DNA of 63,165 nt from Microbispora triticiradicis (lineage in GTDB: Bacteria > Actinomycetota > Actinomycetes > Streptosporangiales > Streptosporangiaceae). Shown here piece by piece: positions 8,563-18,796 of this stretch (position 1 is its first letter; each line of letters opens with the position of its first letter). The stretch covers positions 1 through 63,165 of the forward strand of contig QFZU02000001.1 in NCBI GenBank assembly GCA_003260025.2. The letters are read 5' to 3'. The notes under the pieces were generated by a model that saw nothing but the letters and a program-made list of their open reading frames with translations, was not told the DNA's origin and did no database searches. Position numbers and translations under genes: made by a program.

Positions 8563-8627
8563 GACGAGACGACCGCCGGGAATGTGAGGCCGGCGCGTCG
8601 CCTCACATTCCCGGCGGCCGCGTCGTC
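8563..8627. promoter_or_regulatory. Back-to-back ECF41-type promoters in an exact 17-bp inverted repeat
   Basis: The gap between sigma factor and partner gene has arms CCGCCGGGAATGTGAGG (8573-8589) and CCTCACATTCCCGGCGG (8601-8617) around an 11-base centre. Each arm supplies CCTCACA as a -35: on plus, CCTCACA 8601-8607, 16 bases, CGTC 8624-8627; on minus, CCTCACA 8589-8583, 16 bases, CGTC 8566-8563. Both fit the published ECF41 pattern TGTCACA-N16-CGTC except for the first two -35 bases. The sigma factor therefore probably drives both itself and the partner gene. Confidence 0.78.
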
Positions 8628-8703
8628 GGACAACCGGGACGCCGTACACACGGAACCCGCGCCGGCCCTCGTAGGACCGCTGAAACTCAGGAGGAATGAC
8701 CCC

Positions 8704-9216
8704 ATGACGACCACTCCCACAGCAACCAGGGAAGACAGTCTCCAGTCGCGGCTGCCCGACCCCGTCCAGTTCTTCCCGGAAGAGGTGGCCGCGCTCGCCG
8801 GGGCCATGCTCAAGGCCACCCGGAACGGCTCGATCCCGCAGACCACCATCAGCCTGGTGCAACTCCGCGCCGGGCAGATCGTCGGCAGCACCTACCACAC
8901 CATCCGGCAGACGGGCGAGCTCCGCAAGGCCGGGGAGACCGAGGAGCGCATCACCGCCGTGGCGACCTGGCGGGACGCCCCCTACTTCACGGACGCGGAA
9001 CGGATCGCCCTGGAGCTCGTGGAGGCCGTGCTCACTCCCAACCCGTCCGGGGAGCGCGTGCCCGACGAGCTGTACGCCAGGGCCGCCGCGCAGTACGACG
9101 AGAAGGCCCTCTGGACGCTCACGATCGCGATCGGCCAGATCTGCTTCTTCATCCCCGTCGCCCTCATCGCCCGGCCGATCCCCGGTGAGGCCCCCGGCCG
9201 GAACTACCGGAAGTGA
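8704..9216 (+). CDS. Carboxymuconolactone decarboxylase/AhpD-like protein (ECF41 partner)
   Basis: A 170-residue all-alpha protein of the CMD/AhpD fold, recognisable from LQLRAGQIVGSTYHTIR-type spacing, then GETEERITAVATWRDAPYFTDAERIALELVEAV. AhpD-type members carry a CxxC pair in the equivalent segment (usually RASQINGCAYC); here it reads RAGQIVGSTYH, so the peroxidatic cysteines are absent. An AhpD-like peroxidase role is therefore unlikely, although the Glu/His environment could support other chemistry. AGGAGG lies nine bases before ATG 8704. ECF41 regulons typically contain one such COE gene (carboxymuconolactone decarboxylase, oxidoreductase or epimerase), which fits the divergent promoter. 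Confidence 0.85.
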   Translation: MTTTPTATREDSLQSRLPDPVQFFPEEVAALAGAMLKATRNGSIPQTTISLVQLRAGQIVGSTYHTIRQTGELRKAGETEERITAVATWRDAPYFTDAERIALELVEAVLTPNPSGERVPDELYARAAAQYDEKALWTLTIAIGQICFFIPVALIARPIPGEAPGRNYRK

Positions 9217-9234
9217 CGCACCCTCGGCGCTGAA

Positions 9235-9285
9235 GAACGTGAGAGGCGGCACGTAAACGACGGGGGCGCCGCCTCTCACACGTTC
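9235..9285 (+). terminator. Terminator hairpin after CMD-like gene
   Basis: GTGAGAGGCGGC (9239-9250) pairs exactly with GCCGCCTCTCAC (9268-9279), and GAAC/GTTC outer bases extend the stem across a small bulge. It lies 20 bases after the CMD-like stop codon. Confidence 0.65.
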
Positions 9286-9366
9286 CCCCACTCGACGCGG
9301 CCCCCGCTCCGCGTCGTTCACAGCCCGACAGACGGGCCTTTCCGATCACAACCGCCGCTGGCACGT

Positions 9367-9386
9367 CTGTCTCAACTATGAGACAG
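9367..9386. promoter_or_regulatory. Palindromic operator upstream of AbiEi-type antitoxin
   Basis: CTGTCTCA-ACTA-TGAGACAG is an exact 8-bp inverted repeat ending seven bases before the antitoxin ATG. AbiEi antitoxins are known autorepressors that bind inverted repeats at their own promoter, so this is the likely operator. It overlaps the expected -10 region. Confidence 0.6.
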
Positions 9387-9393
9387 TCGTGCC

Positions 9394-10035
9394 ATGAGCC
9401 TAGTCAGTGCGATGAGCAGTCTCTCGCCCATCGCCGAGACCCAGCACGGCCTGGTCACGGCCCGGCAGGCGACCTGCCGGGGCGCGCACCGCCGTGACCT
9501 CAGCCGCCTGGTCCGGGCCGGGGTTCTCGAACACGTGGCCCACGGCGTCTACCGGGTGGCCGGTGCTCCCCGCCCGGAACTGGAGGAACTGCGGGCCGCA
9601 TGGCTCCAGCTCGCCCCCGAACTCCAGACGGACCGGCGAGGAGCCGCTCACGGAGTCGTCTCACACAGCAGTGCGGCTCTTGTATACGAGGTAGGACTTC
9701 TCTCACCCCAGCGGTGGGAATTCGTCATCCCGCCGCCCCGTCGTTTCCGGACCCGGCGACAGGATGTGGCCATTCACCAAGCGCCGCTCAGGCCCGATGA
9801 TGTCGAATGGGTCGACGGACTCCTCGTGACCACCCCGCAGCGGACGGTCACCGATCTGGCGAACGTCCGCTTTGACGGAGGTCATCTGAGCCTCGTCGCG
9901 GCGGACATGCTGGATCGGAAACTGGCCCGGCCCGACGACCTCGCCGCAGCCCTGGCACCCTACGCCGCGGCCTACGGACTGCCCGACGCGACCGGTCAGG
10001 AGTTCCTGGCGCACCTGACCCACCGATGCCTCTGA
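9394..10035 (+). CDS. AbiEi-like type IV antitoxin (toxin partner missing)
   Basis: A 213-residue protein with an N-terminal winged helix typical of AbiEi antitoxins: GLVTARQATCRGAHRRDLSRLV followed by AGVLEHVAHGVYRV (about residues 19-55). The remaining domain contains VVSHSSAALVY and LVTTPQRTVTDLA, both typical of the family. In intact AbiE modules this protein represses its operon and neutralises AbiEii, a nucleotidyltransferase toxin of about 280 residues encoded immediately downstream. Here only the toxin's 3' end remains. A second possible start is ATG 9412. The upstream palindrome fits autoregulation. The protein is now an orphan and may be non-functional as an antitoxin. Confidence 0.72.
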   Translation: MSLVSAMSSLSPIAETQHGLVTARQATCRGAHRRDLSRLVRAGVLEHVAHGVYRVAGAPRPELEELRAAWLQLAPELQTDRRGAAHGVVSHSSAALVYEVGLLSPQRWEFVIPPPRRFRTRRQDVAIHQAPLRPDDVEWVDGLLVTTPQRTVTDLANVRFDGGHLSLVAADMLDRKLARPDDLAAALAPYAAAYGLPDATGQEFLAHLTHRCL

Positions 10036-10252
10036 GGCACACCGCCGCGAACTGCTTCACGAGGCCGGGCTGTACGTGCCTAATGAAGCGATGTGGACAG
10101 CCGGGTACGCCACCGTGGTCGCGGACCTTCCCTGGATCGCTGAACGGTCGCTCAACGAGGCGCTGGTTGTGGCCAAAGCGCTGGTCGATCCCGTTCTGGC
10201 CGGAAGGCTCACTTCGGGAACATGGGATCCGCTGACGCTGACGTGGAACTGA
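10019..10252 (+). pseudogene. 3' remnant of an AbiEii-like nucleotidyltransferase toxin gene
   Basis: Overlapping the end of the antitoxin gene, another frame is open from just after TGA 10016-10018 to TGA 10250-10252. It reads AHRRELLHEAGLYVPNEAMW, then TAGYATVVADLPWIAERSLN, EALVVAKALVDPVLAG and ends TWDPLTLTWN. This resembles the C-terminus of AbiEii/AbiGii toxins (spacing of W..GY, an LDEA-like helix, then VDP). There is no start codon and no catalytic domain, so about three quarters of the toxin is deleted. Family assignment of such a short tail is inference. Confidence 0.5.
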
Positions 10253-10613
10253 GCCACAACTCGTCGCCATGAACCGCGTCGCGCCGAGGATTCGGGCCTT
10301 GTCCAGGGCTGACCAGCGCCGCCTCCTCCTGCAGGACCGGCTCCACCAGTGCCGAGGAGTCCCGGTGAATCACCGTTCTTCCGCCCTGAGTTCTGCCAGT
10401 CAACTGTAGTTATCCGAGCTTCTCCCTTTCCCGAGCCTGGAAACGACTCGACCGCGCTGCCGCGGGGTATGCGGTGTGCGCGGTCGAGGATTCGACGTCG
10501 GGACCGGGATGCCGTCCCTACGCCCCGGCGCGCCGGCAGATCGTGCCGGTCGCGCCCGGTCTTGGGGAGCACCCGCGGATCAGGGAAGATCTACGGGTGC
10601 TGTCCGGCCGTCT
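10253..10613. other. Gap between AbiE remnant and leuA
   Basis: No convincing gene is visible in these 361 bases. A short open frame from ATG 10269 (MNRVAPRIRALSRADQRR, under 50 codons) has no recognisable family. The main structure is the hairpin at 10447-10488. Confidence 0.5.
10447..10488 (-). terminator. Hairpin downstream of leuA
   Basis: CTCGACCGCGC (10447-10457) and GCGCGGTCGAG (10478-10488) are exact 11-bp inverted arms with a 20-base loop, about 125 bases beyond the leuA stop. It is plausibly the leuA terminator, though the loop is long. Confidence 0.45.
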
Positions 10614-12536
<1,923 letters not shown>

Positions 12537-12645
12537 TCAAGCAGACTAGCAGACGCCTCGGTGGGACGAGACATGCGATCAGATGGCGAGACGGGCCACG
12601 GAACGGGGGCGGGTTAGGGTGTGCCGTGGACGAAGGAGGGGTCAG

Positions 12646-12891
12646 ATGGAGGACAACCAGATCCTGGGGCAGATCAAGGACCTCGTCGAGGAGGAGCACT
12701 CGCTGCGCGAACGGCTCGTCGCGGGTGAGCTGACCTCGGAGGAGGAACACGCCAGGATCGCCTCGCTGGAGGAGCAGCTCGACCGCTGCTGGGACCTGCT
12801 CCGGCAGCGCCGGGCCCGGCGCGAGATGGGCGAGGACCCCGACAACGCCGCTCCGCGCCCCGTCAGCGAGGTGGAGAACTACCTGCAGTAA
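12646..12891 (+). CDS. DUF2630 family protein
   Basis: An 81-residue, highly charged helical protein: IKDLVEEEHSLRERLVAGEL then EEQLDRCWDLLRQRRARRE, ending near RPVSEVENYLQ. This matches the DUF2630 family, small actinobacterial proteins of unknown function predicted to form a helical hairpin or coiled coil. GAAGGAGGGG lies just before ATG 12646, which was therefore preferred over the upstream in-frame ATG at 12583. It is divergent from leuA. Confidence 0.88.
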   Translation: MEDNQILGQIKDLVEEEHSLRERLVAGELTSEEEHARIASLEEQLDRCWDLLRQRRARREMGEDPDNAAPRPVSEVENYLQ

Positions 12892-13045
12892 GGGTCCGCT
12901 ACGGCGCCACGGACCCGCGCCGCTCCGTCGGGCCGGAACCTGCCCGGCCACGGCGGAGGCCGCGCCCCCGCGCCACAACCACCCCGCCACCTCGCCGCGA
13001 CAAAATGGTTCGCGCCGCGAAAAGGCGGTGCGGTTTCCTGTCGGC

Positions 13046-14059
13046 ATGCACATCGAGCGCGTCGCCGCCGCGGAGCACGAGATCGGCCCGAAGGACGGCC
13101 CGGAGGACGGCCCGGCAGGTCTGGGCGGCCTGTACGAGATCGCCCGGGTCTGCGCCCGGCCCGGCCCGGCCATGTCGTGGCGGCACTTCGCCGCGAGCGC
13201 CGCGAGCGGGTCCTCCGGAGAGCGTACGGAGACCTGGGTGGCGCGTGACGGTGGCGAGGTGGTGGGCGGCCTCATCCTCCGCCTGCCGGCGCACGACAAC
13301 ACCCACCTCGCCCTGCTCCAGGTGATGACCCATCCCGGCCGCCGGCGCGAGGGCATCGGCGGAGCGCTGCTCGATCACGCCTCCGCGCGGGCTCACGCGG
13401 AGGGCCGGAGCGTGCTGGTCGGCGAGGCCCCCGCGGACGGCCCGGGCTCGGCCTTCGCCGACGCCCGCGGTTTCTCCCGCGCCACCACCGAGACCCGGCT
13501 GGTACTCGACCTGCCCGCGGCGGACTGGTCCGGCCTCGAACTCCTGCGGGCCCGCGCCGTACGGCACGCCACCGGATACTCGCTCGAACGGTGGGCCGGG
13601 CCGACCCCCGCCGACCTGCTCGACGACATGGCGCGGCTGAACGAGGGCATGAACGACGAGCCGCTCGGCGACCTCGCGATGGAGGACCAGCGGTGGAACG
13701 CGGAGCGTGTGCGCGCCCGCGACGAGATGCTCTCCCGGGCGGGCCAGCGGACCTACACCGTGATCGCCCGCCACCTGAGCGGTGGAGATCCGGCGGGATA
13801 CACCCAGCTCGTCATGGACGCCGAGCAGCCGGAGGGATGGGTCCGCCAGTCCTCCACGGCGGTGCTCAAGGCACACCGCGGCCGGCGGCTCGGTCTGGTG
13901 CTCAAGCTCGCCAACCTCATGTGGCTGCGGGCCTGCGAACCCTCGGCCGAGCGTGTGATCACGTGGAACTCCGTCGAGAACCCGCACATGCTGGCGATCA
14001 ACGAGGCGATCGGCTTCACGGTCTTCGACACCTGGAACGGCCTGCAGCTCGCCGTCTGA
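13046..14059 (+). CDS. GNAT family acetyltransferase with two GNAT folds
   Basis: A protein of about 337 residues. The first GNAT domain (residues about 1-165) has the acetyl-CoA loop HPGRRREGIGGALLDHA after LALLQVMT. The second half (about 175-337) looks like a further GNAT fold: TQLVMDAEQPEGWVRQSSTA, then VLKAHRGRRLGLVLKLANLM and NPHMLAINEAIGF. Double-GNAT proteins are common in actinomycetes and acetylate small molecules or aminoglycoside-like substrates, but no substrate can be named here. ATG 13046 gives the family-like MHIERV start; GTG 13028 is an alternative, and neither has a strong ribosome site. Confidence 0.8.
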   Translation: MHIERVAAAEHEIGPKDGPEDGPAGLGGLYEIARVCARPGPAMSWRHFAASAASGSSGERTETWVARDGGEVVGGLILRLPAHDNTHLALLQVMTHPGRRREGIGGALLDHASARAHAEGRSVLVGEAPADGPGSAFADARGFSRATTETRLVLDLPAADWSGLELLRARAVRHATGYSLERWAGPTPADLLDDMARLNEGMNDEPLGDLAMEDQRWNAERVRARDEMLSRAGQRTYTVIARHLSGGDPAGYTQLVMDAEQPEGWVRQSSTAVLKAHRGRRLGLVLKLANLMWLRACEPSAERVITWNSVENPHMLAINEAIGFTVFDTWNGLQLAV

Positions 14060-14094
14060 TCGCGGTCGATCCGCCGTGACAGCCCGACGTCCGG

Positions 14095-14934
14095 CTACGG
14101 GCTCAGGCCGGTCCTGGCCTCGCCGGTGACCGGATCGTACGGAAAGGAGAGATGCTGATGGATCATCACCCACGCGCCGTCTCGCCTCTCGAACACGCGG
14201 GTTCCGCGTGACCACGTCTCGGCGCTCTCTCCGCCGGCCTGCTCGACCCGGATGTTGTTGAGCCCCCACGCGACCGCCAGGTCCTGCCTGACCAGGATCT
14301 TGAGGTCGGGGACGTCCCAGCTCACGCCGCCCTCGGCGGCGTCGAGGCCACGCGCGCAGACCTCGCGCACCGCCTCGACGCCACGAAGTCGCAGCGGCCC
14401 GTCGTGCTCGTAGGAGACGACGTCGTCGGCGACGCCGGTCATGAGGCCTTCCAGGTCCCCGGCGGCGGTGCGGGCGAACCACCGGCGGTGCAGTTCCCTC
14501 ACCTCCTTCTCGGCCGCCGTTCCGGAATCGGCGTCGGGCTCGACGTACGGGAACGAGTGGTGCTCGTGGGCGATCACCCATCGGTCGTCCTGCCTGCGCA
14601 GGCCGAGCGTCAGCCGCAGGCGCATCCGCGGATTCGCCGCGAGCTCTTCCGGGCTGCCGCAGCGCAACAGGGCGTGGGCGAACGCGACGTCCTCCCCCGC
14701 GGTCACGTCCAGCGACTCGATCTCGAAGCAGGCGCCCCGCACCTGCCAGGCGAAGAAGGGCGGCCACGTCTCGCGGTAGGCGTCCAGGCCTCGCACGCCC
14801 TCGTACGGCGGCGGCACGTCGAACATCACGATGTCGTCGGCGTGGCCGGCGACCACCCCGTCGATGTCGCCGCGGTGGACCGCCTCGGCCCAGCGCTCGA
14901 TCAGGTCGCGGATCCGCTCGTAGTCGTCGGTCAT
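14095..14934 (-). CDS. Tandem SnoaL-like (NTF2-fold) protein
   Basis: A 279-residue protein built of two NTF2-like halves. The first begins IRDLIERWAEAVHRGDIDGV and ends VIAHEHHSFPY; the second begins VRELHRRWFARTAAGDLEGL and ends VMIHQHLSFPY. The repeated W-x-x-A-x-x-x-G-D-x-(D/E)-G and HxHxSFPY endings show internal duplication. Single SnoaL-like proteins include polyketide cyclases and ketosteroid-isomerase-like enzymes, but many have no known activity. It follows the sigma factor gene (45-base gap, same strand), whose own C-terminal domain is also SnoaL-like, so it is probably part of that regulon. Confidence 0.82.
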   Translation of the reverse strand: MTDDYERIRDLIERWAEAVHRGDIDGVVAGHADDIVMFDVPPPYEGVRGLDAYRETWPPFFAWQVRGACFEIESLDVTAGEDVAFAHALLRCGSPEELAANPRMRLRLTLGLRRQDDRWVIAHEHHSFPYVEPDADSGTAAEKEVRELHRRWFARTAAGDLEGLMTGVADDVVSYEHDGPLRLRGVEAVREVCARGLDAAEGGVSWDVPDLKILVRQDLAVAWGLNNIRVEQAGGESAETWSRGTRVFERRDGAWVMIHQHLSFPYDPVTGEARTGLSP

Positions 14935-14979
14935 CCGGCTCGGTCCTTCCGGGTTGTCGCTGATGGTTCCTGTCAGCGT

Positions 14980-16050
14980 CTACAACCCGCGGCGACCGCC
15001 GGACTCATCGCTCTGCGAGGGCATCAGTTCCTCCGGCAGGCCGAACGCCGGCAGGTCGGCGTCCAGGAACGAGACCACCTCGGCGATCAACGGTCCGCGC
15101 AGGGCGAGCAGGTCCAGGCCCGCAGCGGTGTAGACGCCGCGGTCGGCGTTCCAGAGGTACGTCCCGAACGCGACCTGCCCGTTCGCCCGCGCCGGCAGGA
15201 AGCGCCAGCGACGGTTCGCGGCGGTCTCCAGCAGGAAGCCGCGGATGCCCTCGTGACCGTGAAACCAGGCCGTCAGCGGCGGCATCGAGTACTTCGCGTC
15301 ATGGGTCAGCATCGCCACGATGGCGTCCACGTCCGCGGCCTCCCATGCGGCGGCGTACCGCCGGGCCGTCTCCCGCCACGCCGGCTCGCCCAGCAGGCCG
15401 AGGGTGCGCCGCTGGGTGACCGGCGGGACCAGGCGGCCGAGCGTGGCGCGGGCCCGCTGCAGCGCGCTGTTGACCGCGGCGACGGTCGTCTCCAGCAGAC
15501 CGGCGACCTCGCCTGCGCCGTAGCCGAGGACGTCGCGCAGCAGCAGCACGGCCCGCTGCCGAGCCGGCAGGTACTGTAGCGCGGCGACGAAGGCCAGCTC
15601 CACGCTCTCCCGCGCCACGGCGCGCGCCTCCGGGCCCAGCTCCTCCGTCCAGCTCGTGAACCGGTCGGGGAAGGGCTCCACCCACGCCGCCTCGGCCGCC
15701 GGCGCGCCTTCAGGGCTCAGATCGGCGGGCAGCTCACGCCGTCCGCGCCGTTCGATGAGCGTCAGCGACCTGTTCGTCGCGATCGCGTACAGCCATGGCC
15801 GTAGGGAGCCCCGGTCATCGGCAGGTCCAGTGGCCTCGAACCGCGGCAGGGCACGCCAGGCCCGGTCCAGCGTCTCCTGGACGACGTCCTCCGCGTCGTG
15901 GACCGACCCCAGCATCCGGTAGCAGTGGGCGCGCAGCTCGTCCCGCAGCGGCCCGACCAGGCGCCCGAAGGCGTCGCCGTCACCCGAGCGGGCCGCGGCC
16001 AGCAGTCCGGCGCCGGACTCCCCCGTCCGGCCGACCGTTTCCTCACCCAT
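14980..16050 (-). CDS. ECF sigma factor with SnoaL-like C-terminal domain (SigG/TIGR02960-like)
   Basis: A 356-residue sigma factor. Region 2 is [20 protein letters not shown]; region 4 is [20 protein letters not shown] followed by the helix-turn-helix [20 protein letters not shown]. The remaining 130 residues form a SnoaL-like domain ([38 protein letters not shown]), typical of the SigG-like long ECF group, in which this domain modulates activity. No anti-sigma gene is adjacent. ATG 16050 gives MGEETVG; an open frame extends further upstream without family similarity. It is upstream of the tandem SnoaL-like gene. Confidence 0.88.
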   Translation of the reverse strand: MGEETVGRTGESGAGLLAAARSGDGDAFGRLVGPLRDELRAHCYRMLGSVHDAEDVVQETLDRAWRALPRFEATGPADDRGSLRPWLYAIATNRSLTLIERRGRRELPADLSPEGAPAAEAAWVEPFPDRFTSWTEELGPEARAVARESVELAFVAALQYLPARQRAVLLLRDVLGYGAGEVAGLLETTVAAVNSALQRARATLGRLVPPVTQRRTLGLLGEPAWRETARRYAAAWEAADVDAIVAMLTHDAKYSMPPLTAWFHGHEGIRGFLLETAANRRWRFLPARANGQVAFGTYLWNADRGVYTAAGLDLLALRGPLIAEVVSFLDADLPAFGLPEELMPSQSDESGGRRGL

Positions 16051-16243
16051 CGGCCCATCCTGCCCCGTCTCCGGGCGGCGGTGCCGGAGACGACGGAGGA
16101 AGCGGTCGGGCCGTGCGCAGTGCCGGGTCCGTACGGCCCCCACCCCGAAGGGTGCGGAGCCCGCGGCGCGGCCAAAGGCGTTCACACGCGCGATCGCTTC
16201 CTCCCTTCCAGGGTAAGGGCATGGCCGCGACCGGCGACAGGGC

Positions 16244-16936
16244 TCAGACGGACAACAGGCGGTGGACCTCCTCGTCCTGGAGGTCCCGCGCCGCGCCGGA
16301 GCGCACGACCCGCCCCGCGTCGAGGATCAGGAAGGCGTCGGCCAGCCGCAGCGCGAGGTCCAGATACTGCTCCACCAGCAGGATCGCGAGCCCGGTCGCG
16401 TGCAGGCGCTCGACCGCCTCCTCGATCTCCAGGATGATCGAGGGCTGGATGCCCTCGGTCGGCTCGTCCAGGATCAGCAGCTTCGGCCGGGTGACCAGGG
16501 CGCGGGCCATCGCGAGCTGCTGCTGCTGGCCGCCGGACAGGAAGCCCGCCGGCCGTTTGAGCAGCGGCTTGAGCCGGGGGAAGACCTCCAGGGCCTCCTC
16601 CACGGCTGCCTGGTCGCGGTGCGCGGACGCCTCCAGCGTGACCAGCAGGTTGTCCATCACGCTGAGCTGCGCGAACGTCTCGTGTCCCTGCGGCACGTAG
16701 CCCATGCCGAGTCGTACGCGCTGGTCGGGGCGCAGGCGGGTGACGTCCCTGCCCTCGAACGTCACCTTCCCGCCGGTCGCCGGGAGCACGCCCATGACGG
16801 TGTTGAGCAGGGTCGTCTTGCCGACCCCGTTGCGGCCCATCACGCAGACGAGGCGGCCGGGGGGCACCTCCAGCGAGACTCCGAAGAGCACCCGGGCCCG
16901 GCCGTACCCCGCTTCGAGTCCCTCAACGGACAGCAT
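16244..16936 (-). CDS. urtE: Urea ABC transporter ATP-binding protein UrtE
   Basis: A 230-residue ATPase of a branched-chain/urea-type ABC importer. Walker A is GRNGVGKT, the signature is [15 protein letters not shown], and Walker B is [10 protein letters not shown]. The QGHETF sequence after GYVPQ and the EGIQPS segment are characteristic of UrtE rather than LivF. Last gene of urtABCDE. ATG 16936 is preferred over GTG 16945 because GGGAGG lies eight bases before it; it overlaps urtD by 14 bases, so translation is coupled. Confidence 0.95.
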   Translation of the reverse strand: MLSVEGLEAGYGRARVLFGVSLEVPPGRLVCVMGRNGVGKTTLLNTVMGVLPATGGKVTFEGRDVTRLRPDQRVRLGMGYVPQGHETFAQLSVMDNLLVTLEASAHRDQAAVEEALEVFPRLKPLLKRPAGFLSGGQQQQLAMARALVTRPKLLILDEPTEGIQPSIILEIEEAVERLHATGLAILLVEQYLDLALRLADAFLILDAGRVVRSGAARDLQDEEVHRLLSV

Positions 16937-17714
16937 CCTCGGCACCCTCCCGCGCGCGTCCCAAGTAGATCTCCTGCACGTGCGGATCGGCCCGCACCTC
17001 GTCCACCGAGCCCTCCATCAGCACCTTGCCCTCGTGCAGGACGGTCACCTGGGAGGCGTACCGGCGCAGGAAATCCATGTCGTGCTCGACCACGATCACG
17101 GTGTGGTCGCGGGCGATCTCGGTGAGCAGTTCGCCGGTGCGCTCGCGCTCGTCGGACGCCATGCCCGCGACCGGCTCGTCGAGCAGCAGCAGCCGGGGCC
17201 GCTGGACGATCAGCATGCCGATCTCCAGCCACTGCCGCTGCCCGTGGGACAGCACCCCGGCCCTGCTATGCGCCAGCGGGGTCAGGCCGATCGTCTCCAG
17301 TGCCGCCGCGACCTCCTCCGACACCCCGCGCCCGCGGCGCAGCAGCGACCACAGGGGACGGCGGAACGACGCGGCGAGGTCGAGGTTCTCCAGCACCGTG
17401 AGCTCCTCGAAGACCACGGAGGTCTGGAAGGTGCGGCCTACGCCGAGCCGGACGATCTCGTGCTCCCTGCGGCCCGCGAGATCCCGGCCCTCGAACCGCA
17501 CCGATCCCGCGGTGGGCCTGGTCAGGCCGGTGATCACGTCGATGAGCGTGGTCTTGCCCGCGCCGTTCGGCCCGATGAGGAACCGCAGTTCGCCGCGCCC
17601 GACCGTCAGGTCCACGCCGTCGATGGCCCGGAAGCCGCCGAACGCGACCTGCAGCCCTCTGATCTCAAGTAACGCCGTCTCCGGAGACGTGGTCTCCGCC
17701 GGGGCCTCGCTCAC
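16923..17714 (-). CDS. urtD: Urea ABC transporter ATP-binding protein UrtD
   Basis: A 263-residue ABC ATPase and partner of UrtE on the inner face of the membrane. Walker A is GPNGAGKT, the signature region is LSHGQRQWLEIGM (the SHGQ variant is typical of UrtD), and Walker B is LLLLDEPVAGM. The C-terminus HDMDFLRRYASQVTVLHEGK is the conserved H-loop and switch. GTG 17714 follows GGGAGG and overlaps the urtC stop by four bases. Confidence 0.95.
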   Translation of the reverse strand: MSEAPAETTSPETALLEIRGLQVAFGGFRAIDGVDLTVGRGELRFLIGPNGAGKTTLIDVITGLTRPTAGSVRFEGRDLAGRREHEIVRLGVGRTFQTSVVFEELTVLENLDLAASFRRPLWSLLRRGRGVSEEVAAALETIGLTPLAHSRAGVLSHGQRQWLEIGMLIVQRPRLLLLDEPVAGMASDERERTGELLTEIARDHTVIVVEHDMDFLRRYASQVTVLHEGKVLMEGSVDEVRADPHVQEIYLGRAREGAEDAVR

Positions 17715-18796
17715 GTCCCGGCCTCCCTTCTCCTGCGTACGAGCCCGGCGGCCAGGCCGGCGATGCCCCGGGGCGCGAGCGTCATGACGAGGACGAACAG
17801 GGCTCCCTGCAGGTACAGCCAGGCGGCCGGAAGCTCCTCGCTGAAGTACGTCCGGGCGTAGCCCATGACGACCGCGCCGAGCAGCGCGCCCGCGAGGGCG
17901 AAGCGGCCGCCGACGGCCACCCCGACGACGAGCTCCAGCGAGGGGACGACCCCCAGCAGCGCCGGCGAGATGATCCCGACCACCGGCACGAACAGCGCTC
18001 CCGCGATGCCGGCCATGCCCGCCGAGACGGCGAAGGTCAGCGTCTTCACGGTGGCCGGGTTGTACCCGAGGAAGCGCACCCGGTCCTCGCCGTCCCTGAC
18101 CGCCAGCAGCAGCCGCCCGAACCGGCTGCGGACGAGCTGCCGGGCGCCGAGGTAGAGCACTCCCAGCACGACCGCCACCGTCAGGTAGAGCCCGCGCTGC
18201 GTCTCGTCGGCGGCGAGGTCCTGTCCGAAGAAGTCGAAGAAGTTGGTCAGCCCGTTCGTGCCGCCGGTCAGTCCCTGCTGCCCCACCAGCAGGATCACCA
18301 GGGCCGCGGCCAGGGCCTGGGTGAGGATCGCGAAGTACGCCCCGCGCACGCGCTGGCGGAACACCAGCGCGCCGAGCAGCAGCGCGACCACGACGGGCAC
18401 CACGACGGCCATGGCGAGCGCGAAGACCGGGTTGCCGAACGGTGTCCACAGCGCCGGGAGCTTCTCCACCCCGCTCCAGACCATGAAGTCGGGCAGGTCC
18501 CCGCCCGCGTCGTGGAGCTTGAGATACATGCCCATCGCGTAGCCGCCGAGGCCGAAGAACACCCCCTGCCCGAGCGTCAGCATGCCGCCCTGCCCCCACG
18601 CGAGGCCGATGCCCAGCGCCACGATCGCGTAGCACAGATACTTGGCCAGCAGGCCGAGCCGGAACGGCTCCAGCAGCAGCGGCGCCACGACCAGGGCGAG
18701 CAGCGCCACCGCCGCGAAGGCCGCCGGGCCCTGCCACCGGCGCGGCTCCCGCCGTACGACGGGCGGCGCCTCGGCGGGCGCCTCGACGGCCGTCAC
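17711..18796 (-). CDS. urtC: Urea ABC transporter permease UrtC
   Basis: A 361-residue membrane permease of the LivM class with about ten hydrophobic segments. GLAWGQGGMLTLGQGVFFGL is the conserved N-terminal permease motif, and QGLTGGTNGLTN and RDGEDRVRFLGYNPATVK (the cytoplasmic coupling helix) identify UrtC. It should pair with UrtB to form the channel for UrtA-delivered urea. Its start overlaps the urtB stop by four bases and its end overlaps urtD. Confidence 0.95.
   Translation of the reverse strand: MTAVEAPAEAPPVVRREPRRWQGPAAFAAVALLALVVAPLLLEPFRLGLLAKYLCYAIVALGIGLAWGQGGMLTLGQGVFFGLGGYAMGMYLKLHDAGGDLPDFMVWSGVEKLPALWTPFGNPVFALAMAVVVPVVVALLLGALVFRQRVRGAYFAILTQALAAALVILLVGQQGLTGGTNGLTNFFDFFGQDLAADETQRGLYLTVAVVLGVLYLGARQLVRSRFGRLLLAVRDGEDRVRFLGYNPATVKTLTFAVSAGMAGIAGALFVPVVGIISPALLGVVPSLELVVGVAVGGRFALAGALLGAVVMGYARTYFSEELPAAWLYLQGALFVLVMTLAPRGIAGLAAGLVRRRREAGT

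Noticed and set aside
10016-10252. Intact toxin gene after the AbiEi antitoxin
   Set aside because: The toxin frame has a stop at 10016-10018, no start and no catalytic domain, so only a remnant is present.
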